Origin: Roseiflexus castenholzii DSM 13941
GTDB taxonomy: Bacteria > Chloroflexota > Chloroflexia > Chloroflexales > Roseiflexaceae
DNA length: 64,000 nt
Assembly (NCBI RefSeq): GCF_000017805.1
Contig: NC_009767.1
Location: 3,100,001-3,164,000 of the forward strand
Direction of reading: 5' to 3'
The notes beneath the pieces were generated by a model. It worked only from the letters and a program-made list of their open reading frames with translations, searched no databases and was not told where the DNA came from. Each line of letters begins with the position of its first letter. Within the stretch, counting starts at the first letter, position 1. A program made the position numbers and the translations under genes. Below, one piece after another: positions 50,468 to 59,675 of this stretch.

Positions 50468-51631
50468 TCAACGCTCATACGGATCGGCAGCATCGCGCAA
50501 CCCGTCTCCCAGAAAATTGAAACTCAGGATCGAGATCACCACAGCCGCGCCGGGAAGCAAGACCCAGGGCGCCAGCGCGACCGAGCGCAGATTTTGCGCC
50601 TCCTGAAGCAACACACCCCAACTGATCGCCGGGGCGCGCAACCCCAGCCCGATGAAACTCAACCCGGTTTCCGCCAGGATCACGCCCGGCACCGCCAGCG
50701 TCAGCGTCGCAATGATATAACTCAGGAACGACGGAACCATGTGGCGCAGAATGATGCGCATTTCGCTCGAACCGACCAGGCGCGCCGCAAGCACGAAATC
50801 CTCTTCACGCAACGCCAGGAAGCGACCGCGCACCACTCGCGCCAGTCCAGTCCAACCGATCAACGACAGAATGACCGTAATGCCGAAATAGACCCATACC
50901 ACGGGCCAGTCTGCCGGAAGCGCTGCGCTGAGTCCCATCCAGAGCGGAATGGCGGGGATCGACCGAATGAACTCGATTACGCGCTGAATGATGGTATCGA
51001 CCACGCCGCCATAGTAGCCGGAAATGCCGCCGAGCACAATACCGAGGATCAGGCTCAAGAAGACCCCGACCAGCCCGATAGAGAGCGAAATGCGCGCACC
51101 ATAGACAATCCGCGAAAACAGGTCGCGTCCCAAACGATCGGCGCCCAGGAGAAAAAATGCATGCTCTTCGATCGGCGCATCGATGCCAAACAGTCGGATG
51201 TTTGACTCGAAGATTCCCCACAGTTTGTACGGTTGACCGGGAGAGAACAGGCGAATAGGATGGATGTCACTGGTGTCTTCAACAAAGATCGGTCGAAGAG
51301 TCACCGGGTCACGTTCACGTTTCATTCCATAGATAAAAGGACCGCGAAAATTTCCTTCTGTATCGAAGAAATGAATACGCGACGGCGGCGCCAGCGTATA
51401 GCGCGTCGAAAAACTCTCCGGGTCGTAAGGGGCGACAAATTCGCAAAAGATGGCAATCAGATAGAGGAAAATCAACACCACGCCGCTCACCATCGCCATG
51501 CGATGCTTGCGAAACTTCCACCACATCAACTTCCACTGTGGCGCCACATAAATCTGTTCTGTGCGATTGCCGACGGTTGCAACGTCGGCATCCTCGGCAC
51601 GGGTTCGCTCAATACTCCCTTCAGTCGCCAT
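50468..51631 (-). CDS. ABC transporter permease (OppC/DppC-type), operon 2
   Basis: A 387-residue permease with an N-terminal cytoplasmic tail, one membrane helix (MAMVSGVVLIFLYLIAIFCE), a long exported loop (including VTLRPIFVEDTSDIHPIRLF) and the transport domain with the coupling loop AARLVGSSEMRIILRHMVP. The extended loop is shared with the operon 1 OppC. The gene follows oppB after 3 bases. Confidence 0.9.
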   Translation of the reverse strand: MATEGSIERTRAEDADVATVGNRTEQIYVAPQWKLMWWKFRKHRMAMVSGVVLIFLYLIAIFCEFVAPYDPESFSTRYTLAPPSRIHFFDTEGNFRGPFIYGMKRERDPVTLRPIFVEDTSDIHPIRLFSPGQPYKLWGIFESNIRLFGIDAPIEEHAFFLLGADRLGRDLFSRIVYGARISLSIGLVGVFLSLILGIVLGGISGYYGGVVDTIIQRVIEFIRSIPAIPLWMGLSAALPADWPVVWVYFGITVILSLIGWTGLARVVRGRFLALREEDFVLAARLVGSSEMRIILRHMVPSFLSYIIATLTLAVPGVILAETGLSFIGLGLRAPAISWGVLLQEAQNLRSVALAPWVLLPGAAVVISILSFNFLGDGLRDAADPYER

Positions 51632-51634
51632 CGT

Positions 51635-52624
51635 TTACTCCTCCAGACGGATGCGCGGATCAACCCATGCGAGCAGAATGTCCGAAATCAGCGTGCCGAT
51701 GACCGTCAGCGTACTGAGTAGCAGAATGAAACTCCCGGCAAGGTACATGTCCTGCGAGGTCAACGCGCGCAACAGGAGCGGTCCACTCGTCTGATAACTC
51801 AGCACGACCGCCACCAGCGTTTCGCCGGAAACGAGCGCCGCAAGCGTCCAGCCAACGGTGCTGAAGAACGGGTTGAGCGCCACGCGCACCGGATACTTCC
51901 AGATCAGCACCGTCTCGCGCACCCCCTTCGCGCGCGCCGTTTCGACATAGGGCTTGTTGAGTTCATCCAGCAGATTAGCGCGCAGCGTGCGAATGATACT
52001 GGCTGTATTGTCGATAGCGAGGACGATCACCGGCAGCCAGATGCGCGATAGCATATCCAGCACTTTGCCGACGCTCCATGGCGCGTCGAGATACTGATCG
52101 GAAAACAAGCCGCTGATATTGACCCCAAAGAACGCCAGCCCGACCCACAGCGCAATGAGCGCAACCATGAAACTCGGTGTGCCCAACCCCAGAAAACTGA
52201 TGAAACTCATCAGATAATCGGGGATGGAATACCGGTGCGTGGCGGCATACACGCCGGCCGGAATGGCAATCGCCCAACTCAGGAGGATGGTCAGGAGCGA
52301 GATCAGCATGGTGATCCCGATCCGATCCCAGATTAACTCGCTTACCGGCTTGCCCCACTCGAACGACCGTCCCATATCGCCGCGCAGTAAAATGCCGCTG
52401 ATCCACTTCCAGTATTGGATGTATATGGGTTGGTTCAACCCGTATTGCTCTTCGAGCGCCGCTAACTGTGCAGCGTCGATTGCGTCGCCTTCAGTGCGCA
52501 GTTGCGCTACGTAGGAGCTTAAGAAGTCGCCGGGAGGCAGTTGAATGATGGCGAACGAGATCAGCGAAATGACAAACAGGGTTGGAATCATCAACACTAC
52601 GCGACGCGCAATATACTGAAGCAT
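51635..52624 (-). CDS. ABC transporter permease (OppB/DppB-type), operon 2
   Basis: A 329-residue permease. Seen: the N-terminal helix QYIARRVVLMIPTLFVISLI, periplasmic segment, and ETARAKGVRETVLIWKYPVR as the ATPase contact loop. The ATG at 52624 is preferred to the one ten codons upstream because MLQYIARRV matches the operon 1 OppB start, and the upstream ATG lies at the foot of a hairpin. Confidence 0.9.
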   Translation of the reverse strand: MLQYIARRVVLMIPTLFVISLISFAIIQLPPGDFLSSYVAQLRTEGDAIDAAQLAALEEQYGLNQPIYIQYWKWISGILLRGDMGRSFEWGKPVSELIWDRIGITMLISLLTILLSWAIAIPAGVYAATHRYSIPDYLMSFISFLGLGTPSFMVALIALWVGLAFFGVNISGLFSDQYLDAPWSVGKVLDMLSRIWLPVIVLAIDNTASIIRTLRANLLDELNKPYVETARAKGVRETVLIWKYPVRVALNPFFSTVGWTLAALVSGETLVAVVLSYQTSGPLLLRALTSQDMYLAGSFILLLSTLTVIGTLISDILLAWVDPRIRLEE

Positions 52625-52643
52625 GGCACGACTCTCTGAGGGT

Positions 52644-52730
52644 GCGTCGGGCAAGAGCGCCGCGCCTGCCCGACGCGCTATGCCTGATGCAGGTATGCGT
52701 CTCTCCCACAGGCATCGAGCCTGCGGGAGA
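52644..52730 (-). terminator. Two intercistronic hairpins between oppA- and oppB-type genes (operon 2)
   Basis: A perfect 10-bp stem at 52644-52653/52667-52676, and a second stem at 52702-52713/52719-52730 with one mismatch. No T tracts. They lie directly after the binding-protein gene, as in operon 1, and probably tune the ratio of binding protein to permease. Confidence 0.6.
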
Positions 52731-52756
52731 AATCGTCAATCGTCCGTCCGATGCTC

Positions 52757-54805
52757 CTAATTGGTGTGTTTTGCCGGATCATCCCAGTAGTAGGTCTGCG
52801 TGTTGAGCAGGTTCTCGTCCTCGGTTGTATCGTCGTTGGGGAATCCGGCGCGGAAGCCTTTGAAGCCGTTCTTCACAATCGTCGGTGATGGCAGTTCACC
52901 GAGGATGCCGATCATCGGCAACTCCTCCGCCCAGATGTCGAGAATCTGACGGAAGAGCGCATTGCGCTTCTCCTCGTCCGGCTCGACATCGATCTGCTTC
53001 TGAATATCCCAGATTTTGGTGATGAAATGACCCTCCGGCGGTTGTTCAGCGTTGGGGTCATTCGGGTTGTTGTAGTAGATTCCCCACGCGGCAGCCCAGG
53101 GACGGTCGATCATGCTCCCCAGGAAAATCCAGGGCGCCACGATGGGTAACAGCGTCCGGTCACCACCCCAGAACGCCGCCTCGACCTCGTTCGCCTGATA
53201 GCGTTCGGTGTACAGCGAACGTTCCTGCGCTTTGTACGTCGCCTTAATGCCGACATCGGCAAAATACTTGATCATCGTCTGGACGGCGTCTTCATCGGGT
53301 GAACCCGCCTGCGCCGTGCCCTCAATGATGAAACTGATCGGACCGCTGCCATCCTTCCAGAGGCGGAAGCCCTGAGTATCCTTCTTGTCGTAGCCGGCCT
53401 GATCGAGCAGTTGATTGGCGCGCGCCGGATCGTACTCGATATACGCTTTCGTCAGTTTCTCGTAGTACTGCGGCGACATGCTCAACGGGCTGTACTGGCG
53501 CGGCACAGCGGTGCCATTGAAGACCAGTTCGTTGATTTCGTCGCGGTTGATCGCCAATGAGAGTGCAATGCGCACGTCGCGGTTCTGGAAGAACTCGCGG
53601 ATCTTCGGGTTCTTCGCCGTGTGATTCGGCTGGAAAGCGATATGGTTGGCGCTGACGCCCAGCACTACCTGATAATCGCCGCGACTCTCATTCTCTTTGA
53701 GGAGTGTGAAGTCGCCAATGCTCACGTGGCGCGCCTGAAAATCGACCTCGCCCGCAATGATGCGCGTGTTGAAGGCATCGGGCGTCTCGAACAGCAGGTG
53801 GGTGATCTTGTCGATGTACGGCAACTGATTGCCATCTTCATCCACCTGCCAGAAGTAAGGGTTGCGCTCCATAATGAACAACTGCTCGGTCATGGTGTTG
53901 ACGGCTACCCACGGACCGAGCGATGGACGCCCGACCGTCCACCACCAATTTTTGTCGTTGAACAGTTGCACCCACGTCTCGAACCCTGCCGCCTTCGCAT
54001 CCGCCTCAAGTTTGGCTTTATCGGCGAAGCCTTCGTGGAACTGCTTCATGAAACCGGCATGAACGAACGGTTGCTCGCGGGTGACGTTGTAGGCGAAGAG
54101 TGGCTTGGGGTCCTGGAACGTGAACACCGCCGTGTAGCGATCGGGAAACTCCGCTTTCATCGCCACGCGCGGTGAGCCGGTTGACCAAACACCGGGAAGC
54201 GCCGTCGTGATCTGATCGTTGAGCAGGACGTTCTCGTACCACCATTTCCAGTCGTCGGTCGTGAAGTCCGAACCATCGGACCACTTCATCCCCTCGCGTA
54301 GCTTGAACGTCCACTGCCGCGCATCGCTGCTGACCTCCCACGACTCGACGATGTTCGCGCGCAGGCTTAAGTCAGGGTTATACCAGGTCAGCCCCTCGTT
54401 CTGAATCTTGGTCGGTCCCCAGCGGTCCGAAAAGCCGCGGAAGCCGCGACGGATGGTTCCGCCATATTTGCCAACGCCATCGAGACCGGTCAGCACCACT
54501 GGATTCTTGGGCAGGCGCTGATCGACCGGCGGCAGTTTGCCCTGTTGGACCAGTTCCGCCAGGACGGGCGCTTCGTTGAACTGCGACACCGCTACAGGCA
54601 CGGCGGTTGCTGCCTGTGGCGGAGCAGCAGTGGCAACAGGAGCGACCGTTGGCGCCGGTGGCGCAGTTGGAGCGGATGGAGCGGCAGTGGGAGCGGGAGC
54701 GGTCGGAGCGCCGCCGCAGGCGGCAAGGCCGGCGCTTGCGCCGAGGACAGCCGACAGGCGCAGAAAATTGCGGCGACTGATTGATCGCCTGGCGTTTTTG
54801 TTCAT
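52757..54805 (-). CDS. ABC transporter substrate-binding lipoprotein, family 5 (OppA-type), operon 2
   Basis: A 682-residue exported binding protein. Seen: twin-arginine leader (SISRRNFLRLS), lipobox GLAAC, a Pro/Ala/Thr-rich linker of about 60 residues, then the family 5 domain with WTFKLREGMKWSDGSDFTTD and VRIALSLAINRDEINELVFN. The ATG at 54805 is chosen over a far upstream frame that has no leader. Given its operon partners and the adjoining genes, an oligosaccharide (uronate-rich) rather than a peptide is the likely ligand; family 5 proteins of thermophiles often bind sugars. Confidence 0.9.
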   Translation of the reverse strand: MNKNARRSISRRNFLRLSAVLGASAGLAACGGAPTAPAPTAAPSAPTAPPAPTVAPVATAAPPQAATAVPVAVSQFNEAPVLAELVQQGKLPPVDQRLPKNPVVLTGLDGVGKYGGTIRRGFRGFSDRWGPTKIQNEGLTWYNPDLSLRANIVESWEVSSDARQWTFKLREGMKWSDGSDFTTDDWKWWYENVLLNDQITTALPGVWSTGSPRVAMKAEFPDRYTAVFTFQDPKPLFAYNVTREQPFVHAGFMKQFHEGFADKAKLEADAKAAGFETWVQLFNDKNWWWTVGRPSLGPWVAVNTMTEQLFIMERNPYFWQVDEDGNQLPYIDKITHLLFETPDAFNTRIIAGEVDFQARHVSIGDFTLLKENESRGDYQVVLGVSANHIAFQPNHTAKNPKIREFFQNRDVRIALSLAINRDEINELVFNGTAVPRQYSPLSMSPQYYEKLTKAYIEYDPARANQLLDQAGYDKKDTQGFRLWKDGSGPISFIIEGTAQAGSPDEDAVQTMIKYFADVGIKATYKAQERSLYTERYQANEVEAAFWGGDRTLLPIVAPWIFLGSMIDRPWAAAWGIYYNNPNDPNAEQPPEGHFITKIWDIQKQIDVEPDEEKRNALFRQILDIWAEELPMIGILGELPSPTIVKNGFKGFRAGFPNDDTTEDENLLNTQTYYWDDPAKHTN

Positions 54806-54965
54806 GCTTGCCTCTCTTTTGTAATGACTGCACACAACCTGAGCCAGGGATAAAAACCCGGAGTCGTCGAACAGATCTGCGTCAGATGAAATACTCGGCA
54901 CCTCCTTTCATCGTATCGACGATCATCCATCCCTGCTGCCAGACGCAGAGCATGTGAGGCGCTGG

Positions 54966-56018
54966 TCAATGGACCAACGCTCGCGTCAATGGCGCAACGC
55001 CCTGCAATGCCAGTTCTTCGGCGCGATGGCAACTGACGAAATGATCGGGCGCAATCTCGCGCAATTCCGGTGTTTCAACCGCGCACCGCTCGATCCGGTA
55101 GCGGCAGCGAGGATGGAAAGCGCAGCCTGGCGGTGGATGGGCAGGATCCGCCACTTCACCTTCCAGAACGATTGGCGTGGTGCGGCGGCGGGGATCGGGC
55201 TTGGGCACTGCGGAGAGCAACGCCTCGGTGTAGGGATGGCGTGGCATAGTGTAGAGACGGGGAGTCGGCGCGCTCTCGACGATCTTGCCGACATACATCA
55301 CCGCAATGCGATCACTAATATGCTCGACCACACTCAGGTCGTGTGCGACAAACAGGTATGTCAGGCGAAACTGCTGCTGCAAATCCTGGAGCAGATTCAG
55401 AATCTGCGCCTGAATCGACACATCGAGCGCCGACACCGGCTCATCACACACGATCAACTGCGGGTTGAGCGCCAGCGCGCGGGCAATGCCGATCCGCTGC
55501 CGCTGCCCGCCGGAAAAGGCGTGTGGGTAGCGGTTCATGTATTCGGTGCGCAACCCGACGACGCGCAGCATTTCGGCAACGCGATCCTTCAATTCGACGC
55601 CCTTTGCCACACCATGGACCAGCAACGGCTCGCCAACGATCTCGAGTAACGTCATGCGCGGGTTGAGCGACGAGTAGGGGTCCTGAAAGATCATCTGCAT
55701 GTTGCGGCGCAACCGTTTGAGGGCGCTGGAATCGATGGCGGGAATATTGACCCGACCCTGCTCGCGATCACGGAACCAGATGTCGCCTTCGGTCGGCGGC
55801 ATCGCGCGCAACACCAGCCGCCCGGTGGTCGTCTTGCCGCAACCGCTTTCACCGACCAGACCCAGAGTTTCACCCTCGCGCACGAAGAAACTGACGCCGT
55901 CCACCGCCCTAACGTACCCGACGGTGCGCGAAAACCAGCCGCGCTTGATGGGAAAGTGCTTCTTGAGGTTGCGAACCTCCAGAAGGATCGGAGCATCGCT
56001 CGCATGCTCAGTCATCAT
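54966..56018 (-). CDS. ABC transporter ATPase (OppF/DppF-type), operon 2
   Basis: A 350-residue ATPase. Seen: Walker A VGESGCGKTTTGRLVL, Q-loop MIFQDPYSSLNPRM, signature FSGGQRQRIGIARALALNP, Walker B LIVCDEPVSALDVS, H-loop FVAHDLSVVEHIS and the cysteine extension (GCAFHPRCRYRIERC). The start is one of two adjacent ATGs (56018, 56015) after GAGGTCG. Unusual: this subunit gene is first in the operon, 160 bases ahead of the binding-protein gene, while in operon 1 it is last. Confidence 0.9.
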   Translation of the reverse strand: MMTEHASDAPILLEVRNLKKHFPIKRGWFSRTVGYVRAVDGVSFFVREGETLGLVGESGCGKTTTGRLVLRAMPPTEGDIWFRDREQGRVNIPAIDSSALKRLRRNMQMIFQDPYSSLNPRMTLLEIVGEPLLVHGVAKGVELKDRVAEMLRVVGLRTEYMNRYPHAFSGGQRQRIGIARALALNPQLIVCDEPVSALDVSIQAQILNLLQDLQQQFRLTYLFVAHDLSVVEHISDRIAVMYVGKIVESAPTPRLYTMPRHPYTEALLSAVPKPDPRRRTTPIVLEGEVADPAHPPPGCAFHPRCRYRIERCAVETPELREIAPDHFVSCHRAEELALQGVAPLTRALVH

Positions 56019-56086
56019 CGACCTCAACAGGTGGCTATGAACACTAAAGCATCCAATGCACCGGACACGGAGAAGGGGATAGAACA

Positions 56087-56116
56087 ACAATACACGCCGG
56101 TTGCCCGATCTGTCAA
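56087..56116 (-). promoter_or_regulatory. Promoter of opp operon 2
   Basis: On the minus strand a perfect TTGACA (56111-56116), 18-base spacer and TATTGT (56087-56092). The LacI-type operator lies about 30 bases upstream. Confidence 0.55.
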
Positions 56117-56144
56117 TTCCAAAAATCTGCCGATTGTCCGTGGT

Positions 56145-56160
56145 TGGAAAGCGTTTTCAC
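56145..56160. promoter_or_regulatory. LacI-family operator
   Basis: TGGAAAGCGTTTTCAC, a near-palindrome with the central CG typical of LacI-family sites. It lies between the two divergent promoters and touches the lacI-type gene's -35. Confidence 0.75.
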
Positions 56161-56188
56161 TTGCAAAGTGAGTATAGCATGGTATAAT
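56161..56188 (+). promoter_or_regulatory. Promoter of the LacI-family regulator gene
   Basis: TTGCAA (56161-56166), 16-base spacer and a perfect TATAAT (56183-56188). The start site would be about 56195, so the ATG at 56193 is excluded and the one at 56223 is used. Confidence 0.65.
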
Positions 56189-56222
56189 CGGCATGTCAAA
56201 TACTCGTTTAAGCGGAAGGCTT

Positions 56223-57251
56223 ATGGCAGTCACACTTGCTGATGTCGCCCGTCGCGCCGGCGTTTCGCTGGCAACGGCGTCGCGTGTGCTCAACGGCAGC
56301 GCGCGCGCCGTCAGCGACGATATGCGGGCGCGCGTCACCGCCGCCGCGCGCGAACTGAACTATGTGCCGAATGCGCACGCACAGGCGCTGGTTCGCGCCA
56401 CCACGCACACCGTTGGCGTGATTGTGCACGATGTCAGCGACCCGTACTTTGCCGAGATTCTCCGTGGCATTCAGCGTAGCGCCGCCGACGCCGGACGATT
56501 GATGATCGTCTGCAACACGTTCCGCGAACCGCAACGGGAACTGGAATATGTCCATCTATTGCAGATGCAGCGCGTCGAGGCGATCATCCTGGCAGGCAGC
56601 GGTCTCGATGATCGCGCCTATTGCCGGGCATTGACCGAGAGTCTCGACTCGTTTGCGTCGCTTGGCGGGCGGGTGGCGGTCATCGGTCGTCACAACATCG
56701 CTGCCGACGCGGTCGTTCCCGATAATGTCGGCGGGGCGCGGGCGCTAGCGCGCTACCTGTTCGACCTGGGGCATCGCTCCTTCGGGGTGATCGATGGTCC
56801 TTCCCTGCTGACAACCAGCCGCGACCGGCGCAACGGGTTCGTGCAAGCGCTTACAGCAAGCGGAATCGATCTGCCGCCTGAAGCGATTGTATCGGGCGAT
56901 TTTACGCGCGATGGCGGCGCTCGTGCGGCGATTACGCTGCTGGAGCGTTTCCCATCAATCACGGCGCTCTTTGCTCTGAATGACGTTATGGCAATCGGTG
57001 CGCTGGCCGCGCTGCGTGAACGTGGCATCGCGGCGCCCGATCAGGTGTCGCTCGTCGGTTTCGATGATATTCCAATCGCCGCCGATGTCACTCCGGCGTT
57101 GACTACCGTGCGTGTGCCGATGAGTCAACTCGGCGCGGAAGCGTTGACGCTGGCCCTCTCGAATGAAGAGACGCTGCGCACCGTCCATCTGCCGACCGAG
57201 ATCGTCGTCCGCCAGAGTACGGCGCCGCCTTCTGCGGCGTCATCAGGATAG
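56223..57251 (+). CDS. LacI family transcriptional regulator
   Basis: A 342-residue regulator. Seen: N-terminal helix-turn-helix and hinge (VTLADVARRAGVSLATASRV, then LNGSARAVSDDMRARV) and a periplasmic-binding-protein-like ligand domain (THTVGVIVHDVSDPYFAEIL, FALNDVMAIGALAALRERGI, SLVGFDDIPIA). Likely represses its own gene and opp operon 2 by the operator at 56145-56160, and is released by a sugar. It probably also influences the downstream plus-strand operon beginning at 57339. The ATG at 56223 has GGAAGG upstream. Confidence 0.92.
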   Translation: MAVTLADVARRAGVSLATASRVLNGSARAVSDDMRARVTAAARELNYVPNAHAQALVRATTHTVGVIVHDVSDPYFAEILRGIQRSAADAGRLMIVCNTFREPQRELEYVHLLQMQRVEAIILAGSGLDDRAYCRALTESLDSFASLGGRVAVIGRHNIAADAVVPDNVGGARALARYLFDLGHRSFGVIDGPSLLTTSRDRRNGFVQALTASGIDLPPEAIVSGDFTRDGGARAAITLLERFPSITALFALNDVMAIGALAALRERGIAAPDQVSLVGFDDIPIAADVTPALTTVRVPMSQLGAEALTLALSNEETLRTVHLPTEIVVRQSTAPPSAASSG

Positions 57252-57338
57252 AAGTCGTGATGGTCTGTTCCATGTCGTCGCGTTGATCCGACGCGACAGG
57301 ACTTGGTTGTTGCCGCTTTCTGAGTGAAAGGATGTTCC

Positions 57339-58490
57339 ATGGCGATCCTTCCCGTCGGTATCATTATGAATGGCGTCACCGGGCGTATGGGAACCAATCA
57401 ACATCTTGTGCGCTCGATTGTCGCTATTCGACAGGCGGGCGGCGTACCCCTTCCCAATGGCGATTTCCTCATGCCCGATCCGATCCTGGTCGGGCGCAAT
57501 GAGCAGAAGGTGCGCTCGCTGGCGGAAACCTATGACATCGCGCGCTGGAGCACAGATCTCGATGCCTGCCTCGCCAATCCATCCGATATCATCTACTTCG
57601 ATGCGCAGACGACGCAGCACCGCGCGGAAAGTATACGCGCCGCCATTGCCGCCGGCAAGCATATTTACTGCGAAAAACCGTCGGCGGCGACGCTGGACGA
57701 CGCCATCGATCTGGCGCGCCGCGCGAAAGCGGCTGGCGTGCGGAACGGCGTTGTGCAGGATAAACTCTTCCTCCCCGGTATGCTGAAACTCAAGCGCCTG
57801 GTGGAAAGCGGTTTCTTCGGCAGAATTCTTTCGGTGCGCGGCGAGTTTGGCTATTGGGTCTTCGAGGGTGACTGGCAACCGGCGCAGCGCCCGTCCTGGA
57901 ATTATCGCAAGGAAGAAGGCGGCGGCATTATCGTCGATATGCTCTGCCACTGGCGCTATGTGCTCGATAATCTGTTTGCGCCCGTGCGCGCGGTCATGTG
58001 TCTGGGCGCCACGCATATTCCCGAACGGGTGGATGAGCATGGGCGCCGGTATGCCGTGACCGCCGATGATGCGGCGTATGCGACATTCGAACTTGAAGGC
58101 GGCATTATTGCTCAGATGAATTCTTCCTGGTGCGTGCGCGTCTATCGGGACGATCTGTTTGTGCTTCAGGTGGATGGCACGCATGGCAGCGCCGTCGCCG
58201 GTTTGCGCGATTGTCGCATTCAACCGCGCGTTGCGACGCCGCGCCCCCTTTGGAACCCCGATCTGCCCAACCCGATCGACTTTCGCGCCGGATGGCAGAT
58301 GATGCCCGATAATGAGACCTTCGACAACGCTTTTCGCGTGCAATGGGAATTGTTCCTGCGTCACGTCGCCGGCGAAGGACCATTCCGCTGGAATCTGCTC
58401 GAAGGCGCGAAGGGCGTGCAGCTTGCCGAATTGGGTCTGCGCTCCTGGCAGGAACGTCGCTGGATCGACATCCCGCCGCTCAATGGATGA
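57339..58490 (+). CDS. Gfo/Idh/MocA family oxidoreductase
   Basis: A 383-residue oxidoreductase. Seen: an atypical Rossmann start (VGIIMNGVTGRMGTNQHLVR), DAQTTQHRAESIRAAI, the catalytic-lysine EKP in HIYCEKPSAATLDD, and IIVDMLCHWRYVLDNLF in the C-terminal domain with the active-site His. The start is the ATG at 57339 with GAAAGGA upstream. It leads an operon with the DUF993 and TIM-barrel genes (gaps 15 and 3 bases), so it probably oxidises or reduces a sugar whose product those enzymes use. Confidence 0.88.
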   Translation: MAILPVGIIMNGVTGRMGTNQHLVRSIVAIRQAGGVPLPNGDFLMPDPILVGRNEQKVRSLAETYDIARWSTDLDACLANPSDIIYFDAQTTQHRAESIRAAIAAGKHIYCEKPSAATLDDAIDLARRAKAAGVRNGVVQDKLFLPGMLKLKRLVESGFFGRILSVRGEFGYWVFEGDWQPAQRPSWNYRKEEGGGIIVDMLCHWRYVLDNLFAPVRAVMCLGATHIPERVDEHGRRYAVTADDAAYATFELEGGIIAQMNSSWCVRVYRDDLFVLQVDGTHGSAVAGLRDCRIQPRVATPRPLWNPDLPNPIDFRAGWQMMPDNETFDNAFRVQWELFLRHVAGEGPFRWNLLEGAKGVQLAELGLRSWQERRWIDIPPLNG

Positions 58491-58505
58491 ATGAAAGGAT
58501 GCAGC

Positions 58506-59672
58506 ATGCCATCCACGGTGATGCTTCCTCAACCTGACCGCTCGTTACGCGCCTACACCTTTCGTCCTCCCGCTGCGTTTGCGCCGCCAACTGCACCGCT
58601 GCGCAGCCGTGTCTTCTTTGCTGCCGCGCATATCGTCGCCGACCCGCTCGCCGATGTGACTCCCGCATCGCCTCCGGCGCTCGATTGGGAGGCGACGCTG
58701 GCGTACCGCCGTTATCTCTGGTCGCTGGGTCTGGGTGTCGCTGAAGCCATGGACACGGCGCAGCGCGGTATGGGGCTCGACTGGCTCACGGCGCGTGATC
58801 TGATCATGCGTTCTGTGGCGGAGGCGCGCGCCGTCGGCGGTGTGATCGCCTGCGGCGCAGGGACCGATCACCTGCCGCCCTCCCCCAACCTCACGCTCGA
58901 TCAGGTTGAATCGGCGTATGCTGAACAGGTTGAAGCGGTCGAACATGCAGGCGGGCGCGTGATCCTGATGGCAAGCCGCGCGCTTGCCGCATGCGCGCGC
59001 GGTCCCGACGATTATGCCCGTGTCTATGGGCGGATTCTGTCGCAGGTGCGTGAGCCGGTCATCATTCACTGGCTCGGCGATATGTTCGATCCGCACCTCG
59101 CCGGGTATTGGGGCAGCCGCAACCTCGATGACGCGATGATGACGGCGCTTGCCATCATTCACGACCATGCGGCGAAGATCGACGGCATTAAGATCTCCCT
59201 GCTCGATGCACACCGTGAGGTTCAAATGCGCCGACGGTTGCCGCCGGGGGTTCGTATGTACTCCGGCGATGATTTCAACTACCCCGATCTGATCCTGGGC
59301 GACAATCAGGGATATAGCGATGCGTTGCTGGGTATCTTCGACGCAATTGCTCCGGCGGCATCGGCAGCGTTGCAGGCGCTCGATGCCGATGATCCGTCGC
59401 GCTTTCAGGCGATCCTCGAACCGACCGTGCCGCTCTCGCGGCACATCTTTCAGGCGCCGACCTACTACTACAAAACCGGCGTTGTCTTCCTCGCCTATCT
59501 CAACGGACATCAGAACCATTTCCGCATGGTCGGCGGTCAGGAAAGCGCGCGCTCCATCGTCCATCTGGCGCAGTTGCTGGTCCTGGCGGATCAAGCGGGC
59601 GTGCTGCGCGACCCGGACCTCGCTGCTGCGCGAATGCGCCACGTGCTGGCGCTGGCAGGAATTGAGGGGTGA
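58506..59672 (+). CDS. DUF993 family protein (aldolase-like TIM barrel)
   Basis: A 388-residue protein that matches, as I recall them, the conserved features of the uncharacterised DUF993 family. Seen: RVFFAAAHIVADPLADVTP, RRYLWSLGLGVAEAMDTAQR, PVIIHWLGDMFDPHLAGYWG, DGIKISLLD (with a lysine at a barrel strand, as in class I aldolases such as dihydrodipicolinate synthase) and SGDDFNYPDLILGDNQGYSD. A Schiff-base lyase role is possible but unproven. GAAAGGA precedes the ATG at 58506. Middle gene of the three-gene operon. Confidence 0.8.
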   Translation: MPSTVMLPQPDRSLRAYTFRPPAAFAPPTAPLRSRVFFAAAHIVADPLADVTPASPPALDWEATLAYRRYLWSLGLGVAEAMDTAQRGMGLDWLTARDLIMRSVAEARAVGGVIACGAGTDHLPPSPNLTLDQVESAYAEQVEAVEHAGGRVILMASRALAACARGPDDYARVYGRILSQVREPVIIHWLGDMFDPHLAGYWGSRNLDDAMMTALAIIHDHAAKIDGIKISLLDAHREVQMRRRLPPGVRMYSGDDFNYPDLILGDNQGYSDALLGIFDAIAPAASAALQALDADDPSRFQAILEPTVPLSRHIFQAPTYYYKTGVVFLAYLNGHQNHFRMVGGQESARSIVHLAQLLVLADQAGVLRDPDLAAARMRHVLALAGIEG

Positions 59673-59675
59673 GCC

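Noticed and set aside
57243..58532. 429-codon minus-strand open frame
   Set aside because: Antisense to the Gfo/Idh gene at 57339-58490.
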